Source: Nemertoderma westbladi
Lineage: Eukaryota > Xenacoelomorpha > Nemertodermatida > Nemertodermatidae
DNA: 64,000 bases
Reading direction: 5' to 3'
Assembly: GCA_032718475.1 (NCBI GenBank)
Contig: JAUCBJ010005133.1
Location: forward strand, 1-64,000
Shown: positions 57,817 through 64,000 of the stretch, piece by piece
Layout: each line of letters begins with the position of its first letter
Numbering within the stretch: position 1 is the stretch's first letter
The notes under the pieces: generated by a model
What the model was told of the DNA's origin: nothing
The model's input: only the letters and a program-made list of their open reading frames with translations
Databases searched by the model: none
Translations under genes and position numbers: made by a program

Positions 57817-60800
57817 ATGTGGGTAGCGCAAGCCCGCTTGGGACAAGACCGTCGGTTTGGCTCAAGGGCGACCTTGATGCTCGATCGCTATCGACTGGTC
57901 CACCCGCCGGTTGACTCTCTGAGTTGGCTCAATGTACAGTCAGGCCACAGTAAGTTGACAGTAGCCGACCATCTGGCTACACCGACGAGCTGTGCCGGTG
58001 TGATCGGGGGATTGAAAAGTGAACCCGGGAAGCATCGGGCTACCCTCCGGCCCAGTCTGATAACAACGGAGTCGGACTGGCCCCAAGGGTGGTGGGACAG
58101 CGTCCGCCTCATGGGTGCGCCTCGGAGTCATCAGAGAGGAGCCCAGAAGGACGCAAGCGATACATCATCTGAGGAAGGTGATACCACCGATACTGAAGGC
58201 AAGGGAAATAGATCTCGTCTAAGTAGACGTAAAAGAACATTCCACCGTCAGAAATTGCCTGATTTGCCTCCAGCTGTTAGAAGGCAACTAAATAACACCA
58301 ACTTAGGTAGTACAGAGCCCACAGACCAAATAATTAAAATAGAAAGACTCCCTACTATAGTAGATGAGCCTGAAATAATTAGGCCTGTTCTTGAAATCAC
58401 CCCTACGGTAATAGATACACCTGTGCTCCCTGAAGCTACCTATAAATTCCCTCTACATAGCACTAAGCTACCTGTGCCCCGTAGAACTGCCCGAGAGACA
58501 GTTCAGGTCCTGGACCCCGAGCGAAATATTCCGAATTTGTCGCCCGTTGTCCCTTGTCTGCCCGCTACGACGTTGGCGGATCCCGTTTCGGCGGTTGATT
58601 GGGTAGACGAGAGACGGCGGGGGATGGATATTCTCCTCGGAGAGATGAAGGAGAATCGGATACGCTCCTCCCAACAGGTCCGAGAGTTGGAAGGGACTGT
58701 CCAACATTTAAAGGGAACAGTGAGGGAAAGCAAGTTAGAGTTGCAAGAAGTGCAGCAAAGTATCGCGCTTGAACGCGATAAATTAGTAAACACCCAAAAG
58801 GGTATACCACCACCCTCTGTAACAATGTGTCAACCTGTTAGGTCTGAAGTATCTCATGCGCAAGGTGTGGAGCCTACACGCATATATACTGCTAGCGAAG
58901 TAGAAACTCCTATAGTGAACCCTATTAAGGGTGATTATAAACCTGTTGATAATGATATTCCATATAGACCTGATCATAATCCGAGAAATTTAGATACCAA
59001 TAATTCTATATTCAATAATACGATGGCTCAAGAAAGTTTTACGCGTCAAATGGCTAGAACCGAAGCCCGTCAAGCGGTAAAGGTTGGAGAGATTGTCAAG
59101 TTCAATGGAGATGAGATGAAATGGTTACCTTTTAATGAATATTACAAAGATAACATACAGAACTCTGTACTATCTAACGGAGAGAAACTTAGATTCCTCA
59201 TCGAATGTTTGGAAGGACCTCCCAAGTCAATGGCGTTAAAATTTATTGGACATCCAGATGGATTAAGACAAGTTTGGGATACACTAAACATCAGGTATGG
59301 TAATAGGAATGACATAGCTGGGTATTTGTATGCAAAATTAATGGCGCCCCGAAAGTTTCTTAGCAGCGGGATTATAGAGTTTTCCGATGAGATTCAGGAG
59401 ATCTGTAGACAATTAGATTGGCTAGGTAAGTCTCATGAATACCAGAATTCTATGGTTGTAAGAGCCTTAGCATCTGCTTTGCCCAAGGGTGGAGTAGGTA
59501 CACGCTGGGATAAGAAGGTGTTATATATGATGGAACAACAACGACGAGACCCTACCATGACTGATCTCATGTCATTCTTAGATAGAGAAGTGAAATTACA
59601 GCTCCTAAGGCAGTCCAGAGAGAAGACATTGGAAAACAAGGTAAGTGAGAAACCCGTTTCTAGGAGAAGGGTAACACCAGTATGTTATACCGACGACGGT
59701 GAAAGCCAAACCTCTCAAGGAGAGGACAGCGGGAAAGACACTGACAGGCCTTATTATGTCAATAAAATGCCTAAAGAACAGGTAAGTAAATCCAAGTCTC
59801 GACCCAATGACAGAAGGGAACCGGTACAAAAAACCCCTCCTACGTCTCCTAAAGGAATTCAGGTGAGAAAGCCCGAGGAAAGAACAAGTGTGCACCACAT
59901 AGCACAGGTTAAAGTAAGTAACATCAAGCCGAAATGTGTGCTGTGCGACGGGCCCCACCGTTTAAATGCGTGTGATAAATTCCTGAGGAAATCACTTGAG
60001 GATAGACGTGAAGTCATGTGGGATAAGCGGTTGTGTTATAATTGCCTCAGACGAGGACACCAACGGCGAACCTGTAACTCCGATGCAAGGTGTGCAAAGT
60101 GCGGCGCAAAACATCACATCTTGTTGCACACGGAATTCGAACGAAACAGCCCGAGTCAGGTAAGTGAGTCCGAACTACATGTCCAATTCAGTGATGTGAA
60201 CGACACTGATCAATCTGAGATGGAAGGATTCTATACGGACGAGTTCTCCGACGAAAACGAATCCTGTTACTTAATAAACACCACCGCAGTGTATCGAGCA
60301 CTCATGTATGAGAAAGACACAGACAGCGACCTCACCTTAACTACTTCCGATCAACAACCATCTTGGAAAGCGCCAACTTCCAATATAGGAATCCGAGAAT
60401 TTCCTGTAGTCCAGTTACGGGTCCACGGACCTCAGAAGAGCTATATAGTGAACGCCCTCCTGGACTCCGGTAGCACAGGAACATTCATCGATAGGGAACT
60501 AGCCGAAGTCATCTTTGCTGGACAACCCAAGTTCGGAACCAAGCTAAACATGTCAGGGATCATGCAGGTTTGGAATTCTACTGTAGCTGCCGACTATTAT
60601 ATAGGTGAGTTGTCCACCCCCCAGGACGAACTAGGAGAACATAGCATCAGGTCAGTGAAAATGGTGGCTATAAAGAACTTCGCTACTACTCAAGCAGACC
60701 TTTATGATTGGGACGAGGATGAGAGCATCCAACATCTTAACATACCTCGATTCCAGACTGATTATCCTGGAGTGCAAATATTCATCGGCCAAAACGCGCA

Positions 60801-61674
60801 TGAGGCGCTGGAGACATTAGAGAAACGACCTGCTCAACCGCAACCACTTCAGCCCTATGCGGTAAGAACTAGAGTAGGTTGGTACCTTACTGGACCTTCC
60901 CGTAGAACGCTCAGAGAAAGACTGCTTCAAGATCGCGTCTGCCAGCGGAGTAAATGGGAAGATGATACTAGTGAGGGAGACGACCCAACTGAGGGAACAC
61001 CATACTCCTCAGATAATGACGATATTAGCTCCAATTTAGATCAATGGAGATATTGCCCCAAGAAGTTTAATCCAACGGACATCGCTTCCAGAGGAGTAAC
61101 TCCTCAAGAACTGACAGATACTATGGACCGGTTAGGTGAACCCGACTTCCTGAGTAAGGAGAATGAATGGCCTCCCCATCTTACTCCGACTGAGATTAGA
61201 CCAGCCAAGGGAGCGGAGAAAGTCGAACCTGAAACCCGGACGGGTGGATCGGAGTTATTTGAACCCGGGATAGATCTGTCGGTATTACATGTTGCCAGGG
61301 ACGACGCCGTGGATCTGGGCCTCCCCACCGCGAGTGGATCCTTCATGAAGATCAGAGAGAGCGATTGGAGCTCTGGAACATCAGACGTCTCGCAGGGACT
61401 CTCACCTCTCCTGCAGAGAGCGACGGACCACTATAGCTCCTGGAATCGGCTTTGTAAGGCCGTCGTGTACCTAGAGCGATGTTTCTATCGTCACTATTCC
61501 AGGACGAAGAGGAAACCTGGAATTGTATTCGGGATGCAGCGACTCAATCACTCAGTCGGTCGTTTGTGTTTACCGGAAGGGAATGGAGGACTCTCCGGAA
61601 ACTGTGGAAGGCAAGATTCTCTTCCCACGACCACCTCCCTAATCCTTCAAACATCTAGGGACTCCATAACGTAA
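57817..61674 (+). CDS. BEL/Pao-type Gag-protease ORF lacking reverse transcriptase
   Basis: About 1,285 codons from the first ATG. Residues 130-330 are low-complexity and coiled coil; residues 426-598 match the Pao Gag-associated domain (VKFNGDEMKWLPFNEYYKDN; DUF1759 type). Zinc knuckles follow (CVLCDGPHRLNAC, CYNCLRRGHQRRTC, CAKCGAKH). A retropepsin-like protease has NALLDSGSTGTFIDRELA (about 879-896), then RVGWYLTGPSRRT. In BEL/Pao elements the reverse transcriptase comes next, but here the frame passes within about 50 residues to YCPKKFNPTDIASRGV (about 1080), which normally lies after RNase H. RT and RNase H are thus absent without a frameshift. No integrase follows. The last 60 residues look frameshifted. 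Non-autonomous, but the Gag and protease parts look intact. Confidence 0.85.
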   Translation: MWVAQARLGQDRRFGSRATLMLDRYRLVHPPVDSLSWLNVQSGHSKLTVADHLATPTSCAGVIGGLKSEPGKHRATLRPSLITTESDWPQGWWDSVRLMGAPRSHQRGAQKDASDTSSEEGDTTDTEGKGNRSRLSRRKRTFHRQKLPDLPPAVRRQLNNTNLGSTEPTDQIIKIERLPTIVDEPEIIRPVLEITPTVIDTPVLPEATYKFPLHSTKLPVPRRTARETVQVLDPERNIPNLSPVVPCLPATTLADPVSAVDWVDERRRGMDILLGEMKENRIRSSQQVRELEGTVQHLKGTVRESKLELQEVQQSIALERDKLVNTQKGIPPPSVTMCQPVRSEVSHAQGVEPTRIYTASEVETPIVNPIKGDYKPVDNDIPYRPDHNPRNLDTNNSIFNNTMAQESFTRQMARTEARQAVKVGEIVKFNGDEMKWLPFNEYYKDNIQNSVLSNGEKLRFLIECLEGPPKSMALKFIGHPDGLRQVWDTLNIRYGNRNDIAGYLYAKLMAPRKFLSSGIIEFSDEIQEICRQLDWLGKSHEYQNSMVVRALASALPKGGVGTRWDKKVLYMMEQQRRDPTMTDLMSFLDREVKLQLLRQSREKTLENKVSEKPVSRRRVTPVCYTDDGESQTSQGEDSGKDTDRPYYVNKMPKEQVSKSKSRPNDRREPVQKTPPTSPKGIQVRKPEERTSVHHIAQVKVSNIKPKCVLCDGPHRLNACDKFLRKSLEDRREVMWDKRLCYNCLRRGHQRRTCNSDARCAKCGAKHHILLHTEFERNSPSQVSESELHVQFSDVNDTDQSEMEGFYTDEFSDENESCYLINTTAVYRALMYEKDTDSDLTLTTSDQQPSWKAPTSNIGIREFPVVQLRVHGPQKSYIVNALLDSGSTGTFIDRELAEVIFAGQPKFGTKLNMSGIMQVWNSTVAADYYIGELSTPQDELGEHSIRSVKMVAIKNFATTQADLYDWDEDESIQHLNIPRFQTDYPGVQIFIGQNAHEALETLEKRPAQPQPLQPYAVRTRVGWYLTGPSRRTLRERLLQDRVCQRSKWEDDTSEGDDPTEGTPYSSDNDDISSNLDQWRYCPKKFNPTDIASRGVTPQELTDTMDRLGEPDFLSKENEWPPHLTPTEIRPAKGAEKVEPETRTGGSELFEPGIDLSVLHVARDDAVDLGLPTASGSFMKIRESDWSSGTSDVSQGLSPLLQRATDHYSSWNRLCKAVVYLERCFYRHYSRTKRKPGIVFGMQRLNHSVGRLCLPEGNGGLSGNCGRQDSLPTTTSLILQTSRDSIT

Positions 61675-63282
61675 CAACATATGGAGTGGGTGTGTGACTC
61701 TATTATTTTATATTATTTTATTATTTTTATATTTCTGTATGTATTAATATGTAATTTTATTATAATCGTTTTCTTTAATTTTATTCAGTAGAATGTTATT
61801 TTAGCGATTATTTCGTAGATTAGTGCAATATATATTCGCGTTTATTACTTAATTACGTATATATTATATTTAATGCGACGGCAAGAAATAATTCTTTTTC
61901 TCTTTCCTTACTGTCCGTATCATATTATAAATACGTGACTACAGTAAGATGAAATCTTCGTACTTATTAAAGTACAATAAAGCCACTACTATATTTAGTA
62001 TTATTGGTAGGCAGAGTATTAGGAATGCAAAGTTCAGATCCTCGTGTCTCGGCTAAACCAAGCTCTGGGTAGACCTTGGAAACGACTTGCCTCTTCACAC
62101 TGACATTGCTTCGTGCGATATTGCTCTCATACCGTATATTAAATAATACATATAGTAGCGTGATGTCCCTTTAACAGTAGCGTATAACGCAAAATAAATC
62201 TGTTAAACCCTTTGACCATCTGTAATTCTAGTCGATTAAGATATCGCGGCACCCACCGATATACTTGAAAGACAAATTCTAGAATCAGTGGTTAACGTCC
62301 CCAGACAAGTTCTGGAATAAATCGGTGCCCATCTCAAATATTAATTAGTTAATATTTACAAATCAAATAATTCAAAATCTGTAAAATCCAGATCCTTCAA
62401 CAATTCTAGTCAATTAAGATATCGTAGCATTTACCGATATTCTTAAAGAGACAATTTCTTAGAATTAAGGATCTTGTGTCCCTAGACATGTTCTAGAATC
62501 AAAATATGTCCATTTAATTATCAAATAATAAAATTTCAGGGAATAAATTTAAATTCATGCCTTTTAATGAATTTAATAAATTGCCATTTTACGCAATTTA
62601 TAAAGTTCCCAAAATTCCATTAATTAATAGATCAAGGGAGCGGAGATTTATCTTATCATGCGTATGAGAGTGTGAAAGTCTCCCAAACATAGTTAATAGC
62701 CGATAAAATTCTTAAAGTCATGTATAAACAGGACATTGACTATTAAAGAATTCCTATTAAATAACATCCCAGATCTGTATGCATTGGAATTACTCTAATT
62801 CTACCGCTAGCTTTGTATAATGTCACCATAGCAACAACCACGCTAGAATGAGAATTGAGTTAAACTAACAATAGAAAGCTTGTCCCATTGAATAACATAG
62901 GGAATAAATAGCGCACTGCTAGTATCCAAGGATACATAATAATACAGTGACATTCTGGAAGGCATTGACTAACGGACAAATGGCCCGAATGTGTGTAGTT
63001 GTGACCAGTTGTGTGGTATTTGTGAGTTTATAGGTGAATGTTACTGCTAAAGTGTGTTTACAGTAGCTAGTTACAATCGTAAAATAACCTAACTCTCCAA
63101 GGAATACCTGAAGTACATCTAAGCCTTTGGGACGGACAGTGGAGTGACTTGTGTCGGTTATCGTTGTAGTTGTACGGCTACGTCGTTGGCGAAAGTACAG
63201 CTACAGCGGTACATCGGCGCTGAGAATCTCTTACTGTCCGGGGGCAAGGGAGAAATAGGCAGCGACGCCCGCTCGCCTAACG
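61675..63282. other. No gene; AT-rich with a diverged 176-bp repeat
   Basis: Contains two related segments starting ATTCTAGTCGATTAAGATAT (62227) and ATTCTAGTCAATTAAGATAT (62403). I searched by eye for a 3' LTR matching 51964-53209 and did not find one. Confidence 0.5.
62220..62530 (+). repeat. Diverged 176-bp tandem pair
   Basis: Two units offset by 176 bases share ATTCTAGTC-ATTAAGATATCG, ACCGATAT and AGACA-GTTCT-GAAT motifs. Confidence 0.65.
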
Positions 63283-63290
63283 ATATATAA
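63283..63290 (+). promoter_or_regulatory. TATA-like box
   Basis: ATATATAA 36 bases upstream of the ATG at 63326. Confidence 0.35.
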
Positions 63291-63325
63291 ACTCATTATA
63301 ATATTGGTGAACTTGTATAGCAGAT

Positions 63326-63724
63326 ATGACTGAATTAATAGAAGATGATCTTGGTATCAGGGAGAGATATACTCTACCTTTACAAGCGTTTGTCGATAGC
63401 TTAATACGCGGCGACGCTGACCCAACTCCTACGGAGGACGATGGTCGTTATATCGAACCGCCAATGTCCCAGGAGCAACTTACGCGTGAATTGGATTATA
63501 GAAAGTTCACTGCTCGCTACACGCATCGTAATGGTACGTATATGGACTTTTTGACCACTGGTCATCCTATTGATTTACACGACACCGACGATGTAGACAC
63601 CGAAAGGGAAATGGTTTTGTTTAAATATCATGCCCCGCGGAGTCGAAACGATAAATCGAGAATAGAACACGAGAACTCTATTCGAAATCAGCTCGAAAGA
63701 AAGAACGTTGAAGAAGGCTTGTAA
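63326..63724 (+). CDS. Orphan 132-aa hydrophilic protein
   Basis: A 132-codon ORF with ATG, ending NVEEGL then TAA. It is acidic in the first two thirds (DGRYIEPPMSQEQL, HDTDDVDTEREM) and basic near the end (HAPRSRNDKSR). No signal peptide, membrane segment or recognised domain. Codon use is richer in GC than the flanks, and TATA-like and ATTAAA-like signals bracket it, so it could be a small host gene or a first exon. It could also be an accessory ORF of the LTR element upstream. I do not recognise it. Confidence 0.45.
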   Translation: MTELIEDDLGIRERYTLPLQAFVDSLIRGDADPTPTEDDGRYIEPPMSQEQLTRELDYRKFTARYTHRNGTYMDFLTTGHPIDLHDTDDVDTEREMVLFKYHAPRSRNDKSRIEHENSIRNQLERKNVEEGL

Positions 63725-63821
63725 AGACAAATATAGGCGAACCACTGGAGAAGAGACATATGTTAATGTCCAGGGTCCATAATGTGAATAGTTTTCCCCG
63801 GGGCACGGGTGCTCGCGGGCG

Positions 63822-63837
63822 GTCTCCTTCGGGAGGC
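63822..63837 (+). other. UUCG-tetraloop hairpin
   Basis: GTCTCCTTCGGGAGGC folds into a 6-bp stem (one G-T pair) closed by C(TTCG)G, an exceptionally stable RNA loop. It lies about 100 bases after the stop of the 132-aa ORF in a GC-rich patch. Confidence 0.6.
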
Positions 63838-63891
63838 TGTAAATTTCTCTTCCTTCATCGTTTTCCTGTAATTATTGTGATCAGTGTCACA

Positions 63892-63897
63892 ATTAAA
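63892..63897 (+). promoter_or_regulatory. Polyadenylation-like signal
   Basis: ATTAAA, a common variant of AATAAA, 168 bases after the stop of the 63326 ORF. Inferred only from position. Confidence 0.3.
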
Positions 63898-64000
63898 AGA
63901 CAAGAATGAATGATGATGTGATGGAAAACTTGTCCATTGTGGTGTCTTATGGATACTACCCTATATCCTTCCTCCTCTTTACTCCCTTCATCGATCGACC

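Noticed and set aside
61675-64000. 3' LTR of the element starting at 51964
   Set aside because: None of the conserved LTR words (TGTAAAAGC, GCGCCACGTCC, GAAAGCGCGAACA) was found here.

Overview
The window is animal nuclear DNA. It has AT-rich, low-density sequence, non-LTR retrotransposons with an endonuclease and reverse transcriptase, tRNA-derived SINEs, a BEL/Pao-type LTR element (a metazoan group), piggyBac- and Harbinger-like termini, an ISG12/IFI6-IFI27-family exon and two secreted proteins resembling TP53I13 (DUF3105). The self-complementary words TAGGCCTA and ACCGGT recur throughout. A marine invertebrate is my guess; the sequence does not fix the phylum. There are no operons, tRNA genes, rRNA genes or CRISPR arrays.

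Layout. 1-11.7 kb: intergenic DNA with a 530-bp foldback element, tandem repeats, two 24-G tracts, LINE and SINE relics, and a large foldback element carrying two nested insertions. 11.755-29.706 kb: a direct tandem duplication of a unit of about 7.1 kb, joined at AGTAC. Each copy holds one ISG12-type exon, an internally deleted LINE, a SINE, a 22-bp VNTR and two nested solo LTRs. Copy 2 later received a 3.7-kb LINE (itself split by a solo LTR) and a 61-bp retro-insertion, so the order of events can be read. 29.7-32.2 kb: a LINE scrap and an intact but 5'-truncated reverse transcriptase ORF. 33.1-34.1 kb: single-exon TP53I13-like gene 1, minus strand. 34.2-37.8 kb: the longest LINE copy, followed directly by 0.85 kb of a G-rich heptanucleotide repeat. 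38.7-46.3 kb: mostly repeats, including a TTAA-flanked element containing a LINE and a MITE. 46.7-47.6 kb: TP53I13-like gene 2. 48.2-49.7 kb: a piggyBac-like non-autonomous element. 51.96-61.67 kb: a putative LTR retrotransposon with an LTR, a 2.2-kb leader holding a 288-bp tandem repeat, a 507-aa coiled-coil ORF1, and an ORF2 with Gag, zinc knuckles and protease in which the reverse transcriptase is missing in frame. 63.3-63.7 kb: a 132-aa orphan ORF with TATA-like and polyadenylation-like signals.

The likely host genes are the two ISG12-type exons, the two TP53I13-like genes and possibly the 132-aa ORF. Nearly everything else is mobile or repetitive DNA, much of it datable by nesting and by filled/empty comparison between the tandem copies. 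All similarity statements come from reading the sequence by eye; no search or alignment program was run.
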